The notes below the pieces were generated by a model, which saw only the letters and a list, made by a program, of their open reading frames with translations, was not told the origin of the DNA and searched no databases. A stretch of DNA of 7,290 nt. Origin: an uncultured Eubacteriales bacterium (lineage in GTDB: Bacteria; Bacillota; Clostridia; Oscillospirales; Acutalibacteraceae). This document shows, piece after piece, positions 1 through 6,077 of the stretch. Each line of letters opens with the position of its first letter. The stretch's first letter is position 1. The stretch is taken from positions 1 to 7,290 of the forward strand of contig CAKSDJ010000061.1 of assembly GCA_934445015.1 (NCBI GenBank), in the 5' to 3' direction. Position numbers and translations under genes: made by a program.

Positions 1-484
1 AGTTTATATAGTCACGTTTCGGAAAAATGTTATAAAAAAACCAACTGCCGTAATAATCAAGCGTGCCGGCAAGTTCATAATCATCTATATTCTGATTATA
101 GTACTCGTCTGGGTTCTGTTTGCATATAACATCATTATCAAGATACAATATTTTGTCGGGCAGTTCCTTTATATCATCGCTGTATAAACGCAGCATACAG
201 CAAGGCGTAAAACGCGTACCCATATTTGCATCGGGAAGTTGACGTAAAAACTCATCTGAAATATCAATAAGTGTTACTTTGTTTGCGCTGTTTGTTTTTT
301 TCACAAGTTCATCCAAAAACTCTGCAAACTCCGATGAAAGTGCCAGGGTCTTCTTTCCGTCTTTATAAACACTTGCCGTAAGCAGATAAACATTCAACGT
401 CTCATTAACATTTTTAAGCAACGATATCACAGACAGCAAAACACCGTCTTTTATATTGCCGTCGCCGCAATAAAGCACATTCAT
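1..484 (-). CDS. Glycosyltransferase family 8 protein, N-terminal part (3' end beyond the window)
   Basis: This is the N-terminal 161 residues of a GT8 (retaining, nucleotide-sugar dependent) glycosyltransferase; the frame stays open to the left edge. The start MNVLYCGDGN and the following hydrophobic stretch (about residues 14-24) fit the nucleotide-binding first strand and helix of GT8 enzymes. RFTPCCMLRLY (91-101) leads into ILYLDNDVI (112-120), whose D116-x-D118 is the metal-binding DXD motif. GT8 members in Firmicutes add hexoses such as galactose or glucose to cell-surface glycans; the donor and acceptor cannot be read here. There is no signal peptide, so it should act at the cytoplasmic face of the membrane. 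Two ATGs stand in tandem (487 and 484). The second is preferred because GGGGAGG at 491-497 lies 6 nt upstream of it but only 3 nt from the first. The gene has its own promoter at 545-573. Family call is secure, exact role is not. Confidence 0.87.
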   Translation of the reverse strand, partial: MNVLYCGDGNIKDGVLLSVISLLKNVNETLNVYLLTASVYKDGKKTLALSSEFAEFLDELVKKTNSANKVTLIDISDEFLRQLPDANMGTRFTPCCMLRLYSDDIKELPDKILYLDNDVICKQNPDEYYNQNIDDYELAGTLDYYGSWFFYNIFPKRDYIN

Positions 485-490
485 CATATT

Positions 491-497
491 CCTCCCC
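491..497 (-). promoter_or_regulatory. Ribosome binding site of the GT8 gene
   Basis: On the minus strand the sequence reads GGGGAGG. It is 3 nt before the first of two tandem ATGs and 6 nt before the second, which favours the second (484) as start. Confidence 0.7.
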
Positions 498-544
498 TAA
501 AAAATTTGACCCCTCAACCGCAGACGCATCAATTATATGAGTGT

Positions 545-573
545 ATTATACACGATGTTTTTTAAAAAATCAA
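545..573 (-). promoter_or_regulatory. SigA-type promoter of the GT8 gene
   Basis: Minus strand: the -35 box TTGATT (573-568) and the -10 box TATAAT (550-545) are separated by exactly 17 bp. Transcription would start near 538, giving a leader of about 50 nt before the GT8 start. The spacer holds a run of six T followed by six A, which may bend the DNA. Confidence 0.75.
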
Positions 574-614
574 TAAACTGTTAAACCTTAAAACTATAAA
601 GTGATTTTTCGACC

Positions 615-641
615 TGTAGAGTCAAATTCTACAACTCTACA
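615..641. repeat. Inverted repeat with a third half-site, upstream of the GT8 promoter
   Basis: TGTAGAGT (615-622) and ACTCTACA (634-641) form a perfect 8-bp inverted repeat around an 11-nt centre. The centre ends in TTCTACA (627-633), a third near-copy of the half-site. The element lies about 40 bp upstream of the -35 box of the GT8 promoter, a position used by activators, and just beyond the terminator of the XRE gene. No T-run follows, so it is not a typical terminator. A regulator-binding site is an inference; the binding protein is unknown. Confidence 0.4.
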
Positions 642-655
642 ATTAAGAGAGTAAC

Positions 656-684
656 AAAAAACACCCATATAAATATGGGCGTTT
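656..684 (-). terminator. Rho-independent terminator of the XRE regulator gene
   Basis: On the minus strand the stem CCCATA/TATGGG (arms 679-674 and 669-664, loop of 4 nt) is followed after TG by six T (661-656). It starts about 25 nt after the stop of the XRE gene. The flanking complementary A and T bases could lengthen the stem, but the T-run serves only the minus strand well. Confidence 0.75.
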
Positions 685-703
685 AATATTTCTATGTGCA
701 ATT

Positions 704-1321
704 TTATACGTGTTTTTTAATTACCCTTCTCATAATCGCTAAAAGCAAAATTATTATTTGTCCCGGTATACCAAGCAGATAAACCATCCAAATATGGCGC
801 AGATTGAACGTAAATACCAATAACGATATATGTATTGAAACAAGCACCGACCACATTAAAACGGAGATAATAAAATAATTCAATTTGCGGTTAAACCAAA
901 TTGAATTAAACACCAACCATAAAATTGATGAAACCGGCACCGCATACATAAATGTCAGCCAACTGTGCTTCACGTCTTTAAGCACGGTCGATATAAACAC
1001 AAACGCCGCTACGGCGACAAACCATACAAACAAAACCGAAATGGCTGTTATAACCGTATGTTTAATTTTTAAAGGTTTTTTTGTATCTTTCAGTATTTCG
1101 TACGCCTCGTGTTCTTCGCGTACCAGGTAATCAAGAGTAACCCCGAATATACCGGCAATATCAACCAATACCGAAATGTCGGGCATCGAGTCTGCGTGTT
1201 CCCATTTCGAAACCGCCTTGTCAGAGTAGTTTAACAACTCTCCGAGCTCTGACTGGGTTATACCTTTTGCTTGTCTTAATTCAACTATATTTTTGGCTAT
1301 TACGGATTTTATATCGTTCAT
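704..1321 (-). CDS. XRE-family helix-turn-helix regulator with a four-segment membrane domain
   Basis: The predicted protein has 205 residues. Residues 7-66 are a typical XRE/Cro-CI DNA-binding domain: IAKNIVELRQAKGITQSELGE, then the recognition part YSDKAVSKWEHADSMPDI and the closing FGVTLDYLV. After a short linker, four hydrophobic segments follow (about 88-112, 121-143, 148-171, 177-197), ending in a basic tail RRVIKKHV. The regulator is therefore probably anchored in the cytoplasmic membrane and may respond to an envelope or ligand signal, but no ligand can be read from sequence. The start chosen is the ATG at 1321, which gives the common family beginning MNDIKxVIAxNI. An ATG four codons upstream (1333) directly abuts the GAGGA (1334-1338), leaving no spacer, although the 12-nt spacing to 1321 is rather long. 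It is a single-gene unit with a consensus promoter and its own terminator. Confidence 0.87.
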   Translation of the reverse strand: MNDIKSVIAKNIVELRQAKGITQSELGELLNYSDKAVSKWEHADSMPDISVLVDIAGIFGVTLDYLVREEHEAYEILKDTKKPLKIKHTVITAISVLFVWFVAVAAFVFISTVLKDVKHSWLTFMYAVPVSSILWLVFNSIWFNRKLNYFIISVLMWSVLVSIHISLLVFTFNLRHIWMVYLLGIPGQIIILLLAIMRRVIKKHV

Positions 1322-1361
1322 AGCGTTGATCATTCCTCATCAGTTATTTTTGTTTTTTAAC

Positions 1362-1379
1362 ATTATATAATAATATAAT
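1362..1379. repeat. AT-only palindrome over the -10 region of the XRE promoter
   Basis: ATTATAT (1362-1368) and ATATAAT (1373-1379) form a perfect 7-bp inverted repeat with a 4-nt centre. It covers the -10 box and part of the spacer, where a bound repressor would block RNA polymerase. Autorepression by the XRE protein is an inference. The pure A/T composition makes chance symmetry a real alternative. Confidence 0.35.
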
Positions 1380-1390
1380 CTAATTGTCAA
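1362..1390 (-). promoter_or_regulatory. Perfect consensus SigA promoter of the XRE regulator gene
   Basis: Minus strand: TTGACA (1390-1385), a 17-bp spacer, and TATAAT (1367-1362). Both hexamers match the SigA consensus fully. The expected start of transcription is near 1355, leaving a short leader of about 20-35 nt. Such a strong promoter suggests that expression is held in check by a repressor. Confidence 0.85.
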
Positions 1391-1427
1391 TTTTTACTGG
1401 AAAACACCCTTGTTACATATTATAAAA

Positions 1428-2186
1428 TTACTGATTTACATATCCTGACGGCGAAATACCGAAATACCTTTTGAACATTTTTGAAAAAGTATAAGTATCA
1501 CTGTAACCTACCGATAAAGCGGTAAGTGATACACCGTATCCGTGCTTTCTCAAAAGCAATTTTGCCTGTTCCATTCGTGTTCTAATGATATATTCTTTAG
1601 GCGATATTCCTACAACGTTTTTAAATCGGTTTGAAAAATATGTCCGTTCAAGGCCTATACGGTCGGCAATATTCTGAACTGTAATATCAAGCATATATTC
1701 CGAGTTTATAATACTCAGTGCCTGTTTTATATAATCGTGAACAACATTCTTTTTATCCGAAATTTCTGCAATCAATTGCCATATTTTACTGCATAAAAAT
1801 TCTGTTCTGCCTGAGTACATATCGCTGCACCTCTTCATATCTTCAAAAATATGTTGGGCAGACGGCGCATATATAACATCGTCAAATATTACTTTTACTC
1901 TGTCAGATTTATTAAAACCTATCCAAATATACTCCCAAGGGTCTTTACAGTCGGCTTCATAATACGTTTCAACATACGGCGGTATAACAAAAGTGTTTCC
2001 GGCGATAATGCTGTAATTCTTGCCGTTTATTTTAAAATGTCCTTTTCCCGAAACAACATAATGCAAAAGCCAATATGTTCTTACCGCGGGCCCGTAATAA
2101 TGTGAGCTGTCGCAGGTTTCATAGCCGAATTGAACGGGGTTTATATCCGAATAATTTTTATTGAAAACGGTTTCCATAAAAAACAT
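1428..2186 (-). CDS. AraC-family transcriptional regulator (cupin sensor plus double HTH)
   Basis: The predicted protein has 252 residues. The N-terminal half (about 15-105) is an AraC-type cupin ligand-binding domain, with VRTYWLLHYVVSGKGHFKI, the turn IIAGNTFVIPP (61-70) and WEYIWIGF (84-91). The C-terminal half (about 152-252) is the AraC/XylS DNA-binding domain. Its first helix-turn-helix is around VQNIADRIGLERTYFSNRFK (170-189). The second is around SLTALSVGYSDTYTFSKMFK (220-239), and it ends with the signature FGISPSGYV. The start at 2186 is preferred over an upstream in-frame ATG at 2237, because AGGTGA lies 4 nt before 2186. The extra N-terminal residues (LKCCCKFVILLFLGDA) would also be unusual for the family. 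The gene is divergent from the GH4/GH16 pair and is the likely activator of that pair, sensing a sugar of the pathway. The inducer is unknown. I see no clear terminator after it, so readthrough into the XRE gene on the same strand is possible. Confidence 0.9.
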   Translation of the reverse strand: MFFMETVFNKNYSDINPVQFGYETCDSSHYYGPAVRTYWLLHYVVSGKGHFKINGKNYSIIAGNTFVIPPYVETYYEADCKDPWEYIWIGFNKSDRVKVIFDDVIYAPSAQHIFEDMKRCSDMYSGRTEFLCSKIWQLIAEISDKKNVVHDYIKQALSIINSEYMLDITVQNIADRIGLERTYFSNRFKNVVGISPKEYIIRTRMEQAKLLLRKHGYGVSLTALSVGYSDTYTFSKMFKRYFGISPSGYVNQ

Positions 2187-2190
2187 AGCA

Positions 2191-2196
2191 TCACCT
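2191..2196 (-). promoter_or_regulatory. Ribosome binding site fixing the start of the AraC-type regulator
   Basis: AGGTGA on the minus strand stands 4 nt before the ATG at 2186. No comparable site precedes the upstream in-frame ATG at 2237, which also lies inside the divergent promoter region. Confidence 0.65.
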
Positions 2197-2227
2197 AAAA
2201 ACAACAAAATTACAAATTTACAACAAC

Positions 2228-2257
2228 ATTTTAACATTTACATTACCTATTTGTCAA
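2228..2257 (-). promoter_or_regulatory. Promoter of the AraC-type regulator gene
   Basis: Minus strand: TTGACA (2257-2252), an 18-bp spacer and TAAAAT (2233-2228). It overlaps the opposing GH4 promoter at 2237-2265, so the two transcription units probably compete or are coordinated at this site. Confidence 0.55.
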
Positions 2258-2265
2258 TGTATAAT
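2237..2265 (+). promoter_or_regulatory. Promoter of the GH4-GH16 operon
   Basis: Plus strand: TTTACA (2237-2242), a 17-bp spacer, and a perfect TATAAT (2260-2265). Transcription would begin near 2272, only about 20 nt before the GH4 start. Just upstream lie the repeated units ACATTT (2226-2231 and 2234-2239) and ACAACA (2201-2206 and 2220-2225). These are possible half-sites for the AraC-type regulator, but this is a guess from spacing. Confidence 0.6.
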
Positions 2266-2293
2266 CAAGCATATAAATCAAAGAGGTGTTTTT

Positions 2294-3613
2294 ATGAAAA
2301 TTACATTTTTGGGTGCCGGAAGTACCGTTTTTGCAAGAAATATTATAGGTGACTGTATGTGTACAGATAGCCTGCGTGACAGTGTTTTTGCACTTTATGA
2401 CATTGACCCCGTAAGGCTTGAAGAAAGCCGGGTTATTCTCGAAGCAATGAAAAAGCAAAAAAAATGCAACGCTGTAATTGAATGTTACTGCGGCGAAGAA
2501 AACCGTAAAAACGCTTTGAGAAACGCAAAATTTGTTATAAACGCCGTGCAGGTGGGTTTTTACGACCCTTGCACTGTAACCGATTTTGAAATTCCTAAAA
2601 AATACGGGCTCAAACAAACAATCGGTGACACTCTGGGCATCGGAGGAATTATGCGCGCGTTACGCACTATACCTGTACTCAAAAATTTTGCCGACGATAT
2701 GGCAGAGGTGTGCCCTGACGCACTGTTTTTAAACTACACAAACCCAATGGCTATGCTTACCGGATATATGTTAAGATACACGCCGATAAAAACAATCGGT
2801 CTTTGCCACAGCGTCCAAGTTTGTGTTTCGTCGCTTTTTGATACACTTAAAATGGATTATGATCCGGATGAATGTTCAAAGCTTATCGCGGGCATAAATC
2901 ATATGGCATGGTTGCTGAAAATAAAAGATAAGAACGGACGCGACCTTTACCCCGAAATCAAATCAAAAATTGATGAACAGCTTAATAACCCCGACTGCAA
3001 TAATAAGGTGCGTATTGATTATATAAAAAATTTCGGTTATTACTGTACAGAATCAAGCGAGCATAACGCAGAGTATAATCCTTTTTATATTAAGTCAAAA
3101 TACCCCGAACTTATAAAAAAATATAATATCCCCCTTGACGAATACCCCCGACGTTGCGTTAATCAGATTGACGGTTGGAAAAATGAATATTCGGAAATAC
3201 TGAAAAACGGTATAAAGGACCACGCACGGAGCAATGAATATGCTTCATATATAATGGAGTCTGTTGTTACAAATAAGACCTATGAAATAGGCGGAAACGT
3301 GCTCAATACCGACCATATTATATCTAACCTGCCAAGTGAAGCCTGCGTCGAAGTGCCCTGCCTTGTAAACGGCAACGGAATACAACCGTGTCACATAGGC
3401 GCACTTCCGTTACAGTGTGCCGCTATGAATATGACAAATATAAATGTTCAGCTTTTAACAATTGAAGCCGCTGTAACACAAAAAAAAGAATACATATATC
3501 AGGCGGCAATGTTAGACCCTCACACGTCATCGGAACTCGATATAAATACAATTAAAAAGATGGTTGATGAACTGATCAGCGCTCACGGTAACTGGTTGCC
3601 TAAATATTCGTGA
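2294..3613 (+). CDS. melA: GH4 alpha-galactosidase (MelA-like, NAD- and Mn-dependent)
   Basis: The predicted protein has 439 residues, close to E. coli MelA (about 450), which it resembles over its whole length. GH4 enzymes cleave by an NAD-assisted oxidation-elimination mechanism with a divalent metal. The dinucleotide-binding start is ITFLGAGST (3-11), followed by the acidic ALYDIDPVRLEES (33-45). Other family blocks are DFEIPKKYGLKQTIGDTLGI (97-116), GGIMRALRTIP (117-127) and LNYTNPMAM (146-154). The CHSVQ block (171-175) is the form typical of alpha-galactosidases within GH4, and C171 with H203 (GINHMAW) are the expected metal ligands. TESSEHNAEY (252-261) and LDEYPRRCV (281-289) follow, and it ends in the MelA-like AHGNWLP. 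There is no signal peptide, so the substrate is an imported alpha-galactoside. GAGGTG lies 5 nt before the ATG. It is the first gene of the unit, with GH16 downstream. Galactosidase activity is inferred from motif and similarity; another alpha-glycoside is possible. Confidence 0.92.
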   Translation: MKITFLGAGSTVFARNIIGDCMCTDSLRDSVFALYDIDPVRLEESRVILEAMKKQKKCNAVIECYCGEENRKNALRNAKFVINAVQVGFYDPCTVTDFEIPKKYGLKQTIGDTLGIGGIMRALRTIPVLKNFADDMAEVCPDALFLNYTNPMAMLTGYMLRYTPIKTIGLCHSVQVCVSSLFDTLKMDYDPDECSKLIAGINHMAWLLKIKDKNGRDLYPEIKSKIDEQLNNPDCNNKVRIDYIKNFGYYCTESSEHNAEYNPFYIKSKYPELIKKYNIPLDEYPRRCVNQIDGWKNEYSEILKNGIKDHARSNEYASYIMESVVTNKTYEIGGNVLNTDHIISNLPSEACVEVPCLVNGNGIQPCHIGALPLQCAAMNMTNINVQLLTIEAAVTQKKEYIYQAAMLDPHTSSELDINTIKKMVDELISAHGNWLPKYS

Positions 3614-3632
3614 CATTTAATAAAGTTTTTTC

Positions 3633-3661
3633 TTTACAAAAACAATCGTGTGTGTTATATT
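3633..3661 (+). promoter_or_regulatory. Possible internal promoter before the GH16 gene
   Basis: TTTACA (3633-3638), a 17-bp spacer and TATATT (3656-3661) lie in the 91-bp gap between the GH4 stop and the GH16 start. The -35 box is the same as that of the GH4 promoter. It could give the GH16 gene extra transcription, but AT-rich gaps produce such matches by chance. Confidence 0.35.
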
Positions 3662-3668
3662 AAACACA
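3651..3668 (+). repeat. Small hairpin between the GH4 and GH16 genes
   Basis: TGTGTT (3651-3656) and AACACA (3663-3668) form a perfect 6-bp stem with a 6-nt loop. No T-run follows, so it is not a terminator. It could set relative mRNA stability of the two cistrons, or be chance; it also overlaps the possible internal -10 box. Confidence 0.3.
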
Positions 3669-3691
3669 ACACCATACTGCCTACAGATTGC

Positions 3692-3695
3692 GAGG
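3692..3695 (+). promoter_or_regulatory. Ribosome binding site fixing the GH16 start
   Basis: GAGG stands 9 nt before the ATG at 3705. The upstream in-frame ATG at 3648 lies inside the intergenic hairpin and promoter-like region, has no such site, and would add a leader unlike the family. Confidence 0.55.
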
Positions 3696-3704
3696 TTAAA
3701 TACT

Positions 3705-4781
3705 ATGACAGACTTTGAAAAAAATGTTACAGAAGAAAGTTTTTATAAAGGCAAACCGTGTCCGGATTTTAAAATACACCTATTGAATTATCACCCCGGT
3801 GTACCCGGCTATTCGGTTGTATACAAATACGATATAACGTTTAAAGGTGAGCATATAAGTGCAAAAGGTTGCAATTTACAAGCAAACCTGCCCGACATTT
3901 GGTTTAAGCAGGATGAGATCATTATACCCGATAACATCCGACAAACCGGCGAAACACTTGTAATATCTCTCTATTGCAGTTTTGACCATGACTACACGGC
4001 AACGCTCAAAATCAAACTTCGTAAATATGAACTTACACTTCAGGATAATTTTGAGTCATACAATACTGATTTGTGGTCGCCTTGCACTTACGGCGCAAAA
4101 ATGCCCATGGCATTTACAAAGGTAAAAGATAACTATGTCCGCGACGGAAAATTATGTCTTGACTTTGAAAAAAATGAAACTCCGACAATTCGTGCAGGCC
4201 GTGAATGTTACTATTCTGACGCCGGTGTTAAAACCGAAGGCAAATTTTCACAAAAATACGGTTGCTTCTCCGCACGAATGAAAATACCCGAATTTGACAA
4301 CGGAGTTTTTTCGGCGTTTTGGCTTATGCCTGAGGGTGAATATACCGGTGACTATTTCTTTAAACGCACTGACACCGGAGATGATTTTCACGGTTGCAGT
4401 GAAATAGATATTATGGAAATTTTCGACAATCCTACAACGCGCGGCAGTTCACACACCGAACACTATTGGGAACCGAATTGGAATTGGGAAGTAAGCAAAA
4501 CAAAAAGCTCTATCGGATACGATTACACCATACCCGGTTTTAAACACGGCGATTATCAGGAGTACGCCTGTGTTTGGAATGAATACGGAATTTATTATTA
4601 TGTTAACGGCGTTCTCGCAAGGCAAAATATAAACATTGAACCGGTTGAAAATGTAGTAAATGCCTATGTGCTTTTCACCTGCTATATAGGTCCCGAAGGC
4701 AGCGGTGCCTGGTGGGGCGAAATTGAGGATAAATACCTTCCGCAAACAACTAAGGTTGATTGGCTTAAGGTGTATAAATAA
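3705..4781 (+). CDS. GH16 family glycoside hydrolase without a signal peptide
   Basis: The predicted protein has 358 residues. The GH16 domain spans about 112-358. It opens with LQDNFESYNTDLWSP, then YGCFSARMKIPEFDNGVFSAFWLMP (185-209). The catalytic motif is EIDIME (233-238), where E233 is the expected nucleophile, D235 the helper and E238 the acid/base. It closes with the typical VDWLKVYK. The E-x-D-x-x-E spacing is the beta-bulge form seen in laminarinases, agarases, porphyranases and other endo-beta-galactanases, and differs from lichenases. Residues 1-105 look like a beta-rich accessory domain that I cannot assign. No signal peptide is present from either possible start, although GH16 enzymes are usually exported. 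With the upstream alpha-galactosidase, the likely role is cytoplasmic trimming of imported galactose-containing oligosaccharides. This is an inference; a beta-glucan substrate is also possible. A 14-bp stem terminator follows the stop. Confidence 0.88.
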   Translation: MTDFEKNVTEESFYKGKPCPDFKIHLLNYHPGVPGYSVVYKYDITFKGEHISAKGCNLQANLPDIWFKQDEIIIPDNIRQTGETLVISLYCSFDHDYTATLKIKLRKYELTLQDNFESYNTDLWSPCTYGAKMPMAFTKVKDNYVRDGKLCLDFEKNETPTIRAGRECYYSDAGVKTEGKFSQKYGCFSARMKIPEFDNGVFSAFWLMPEGEYTGDYFFKRTDTGDDFHGCSEIDIMEIFDNPTTRGSSHTEHYWEPNWNWEVSKTKSSIGYDYTIPGFKHGDYQEYACVWNEYGIYYYVNGVLARQNINIEPVENVVNAYVLFTCYIGPEGSGAWWGEIEDKYLPQTTKVDWLKVYK

Positions 4782-4789
4782 TTTTTTTA

Positions 4790-4834
4790 AAAATCCCCGA
4801 AAGTCTTTTTTAACGGCTTTCGGGGATTTTATTT
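4790..4834. terminator. Bidirectional rho-independent terminator between GH16 and spoIVB
   Basis: The arms 4790-4803 and 4817-4830 pair perfectly over 14 bp, with core TCCCCGAAAG/CTTTCGGGGA, and two further inner pairs (one G-T) close a loop of 9 nt. The plus strand continues with T-rich bases after the right arm, serving GH16. The minus strand ends the stem in five T, serving spoIVB, whose stop lies 2 nt from the stem. Convergent genes sharing one hairpin explain the symmetry. Confidence 0.92.
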
Positions 4835-6065
4835 ATGACGCATTTTTCAGTTCCTGTTTCGCAAGCGATTCAGCGGTTTCCAGCATATTTTCGGCAAAAA
4901 TACCGTAACCCGTAACGCTGTCTGAAATCAAAACGTGGGTGAGCGCACCTACAAGTTTGCCTTTCTGCAAAATCGGGCTGCCGCTCATTCCCTGAACAAT
5001 TCCGCCTGTTGCCTCTATCAGTGCAGGGTCGGTAACTGTAACAATTAAATTTTGTGTCGGTGAATATCCCGATGTGCATTTTTTTATTGTACATGAATAC
5101 AATTTAGGCGCATCACCGTTAACCGTACAAAGTATTTGCGCTTCACCGTTTGATACTTCCTGTTTAAGCGCAATTTCAGTTAAGTTTGCAGCATTTACAT
5201 CGTTTTTCATAAATCCGTAAACACCCTTTTCGCAATTCAGAGCAATATCCGCTATGCTTTCGTATGTGAATTTACCTTTTAAAGCACCCGGAGCACCGTC
5301 GCTGCCCTTTTCTACCGATATAATCTGCGCGCCTACAAATTCACCCGAATCCAGTTGCAAAAGTGTTTCGGTATCAGCATCACATATACCGTGACCAAGT
5401 CCGCATACCACACCGCTTGACGGACTGTAAAAAGTTAGTGTTCCTATTCCTGCAGAACTGTCACGGACCCAAATACCTATTCTGTAAAGTCCCGTTTCGG
5501 CATCAAGCACCGGAGTTATTACGCAGTTGAATTCTTTTCCGTCCCGTACAGCTCTGACATTCATACCCTTTCCGTTGCTCTCAAGCACAGCTTGCGATAA
5601 TTCTTCATTACAGGTAACCTCTTGCCCGTTTACGGTCTTAATATAATCGCCTGTCTTTATACCTGCCTCAACTGCAGGATTAACAATTCCGTCTTCTGTT
5701 TTTACGTCTTCCGACTCAATCACCAGAACACCGTTTGTGTAAATTTTCATACCGAATGGATTACCGAGCACCGCAACGTGCATATCGTCAACCACCTCAA
5801 CATTTACGGTAGAAAAAGGTATAACACCGAAAATTTTCAAATCAACTTCAAACGTTTCTCCAACGGTATGATTTAATGTGTTTTGCGACATTTTAACCCC
5901 GTTGTAAACCGCAGTAACCGGCATAAATGAGTCAATTTTAAGTGTTTCACCTTTATTAACCTTGTAATTGTCCTCAACCGAGTCCGACATAACATATATT
6001 GAAGTAAAAACGCAACTGCAAAAAATAAAGCAGACTGCAAAAATAAATTTTATCAACCTTTTCAT
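4833..6065 (-). CDS. spoIVB: SpoIVB sporulation serine peptidase (S55 family, PDZ domain)
   Basis: The predicted protein has 410 residues (B. subtilis SpoIVB has about 426). SpoIVB is made in the forespore, crosses into the space between the two membranes and cleaves SpoIVFA, releasing the SpoIVFB protease to activate pro-SigmaK. A hydrophobic segment (about 4-26) acts as signal or anchor. A PDZ domain spans about 98-185, with NPAVEAGIKTGDYIKTVNG (129-147). The S55 peptidase domain follows. GLGHGICDADT supplies H225, TVTDPAL gives D346 and GMSGSPI gives S361. The Asp-Ser distance of 15 equals that of the B. subtilis triad (His236, Asp363, Ser378). The start at 6065 is preferred over the tandem ATG at 6068 and an ATG at 6083, because GGAAGTGA lies 4 nt upstream of 6065. 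An HtrA-like gene precedes it on the same strand, separated by a terminator. No spo0A follows. Confidence 0.95.
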   Translation of the reverse strand: MKRLIKFIFAVCFIFCSCVFTSIYVMSDSVEDNYKVNKGETLKIDSFMPVTAVYNGVKMSQNTLNHTVGETFEVDLKIFGVIPFSTVNVEVVDDMHVAVLGNPFGMKIYTNGVLVIESEDVKTEDGIVNPAVEAGIKTGDYIKTVNGQEVTCNEELSQAVLESNGKGMNVRAVRDGKEFNCVITPVLDAETGLYRIGIWVRDSSAGIGTLTFYSPSSGVVCGLGHGICDADTETLLQLDSGEFVGAQIISVEKGSDGAPGALKGKFTYESIADIALNCEKGVYGFMKNDVNAANLTEIALKQEVSNGEAQILCTVNGDAPKLYSCTIKKCTSGYSPTQNLIVTVTDPALIEATGGIVQGMSGSPILQKGKLVGALTHVLISDSVTGYGIFAENMLETAESLAKQELKNAS

Positions 6066-6069
6066 CATT

Positions 6070-6077
6070 TCACTTCC
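6070..6077 (-). promoter_or_regulatory. Ribosome binding site deciding the spoIVB start
   Basis: GGAAGTGA on the minus strand is one mismatch from GGAGGTGA. It stands 4 nt before the second of two tandem ATGs (6065). The ATG at 6083 lies upstream of this site and has no purine-rich site of its own. Confidence 0.6.

Noticed and set aside
603..613. A TCGAAAAA-type stretch on the minus strand resembling a Spo0A box
   Set aside because: It departs from the TGNCGAA core at the first position, and a single imperfect site in AT-rich DNA is not enough to claim Spo0A control.
885..1130. Plus-strand open frame of 81 codons inside the XRE regulator gene
   Set aside because: It is antisense to the membrane segments of the regulator; its composition is explained by the complementary hydrophobic codons.
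2187..2237. An N-terminal extension of the AraC-type regulator starting at 2237, resembling a hydrophobic segment
   Set aside because: The ribosome binding site is immediately before 2186, and the extension would be translated from the promoter region itself.
2243..2617. A minus-strand open frame of 124 codons overlapping the start of the GH4 gene
   Set aside because: It lies opposite a well-supported GH4 coding region, has no recognisable domain and no convincing ribosome binding site, and would cover the divergent promoter region.
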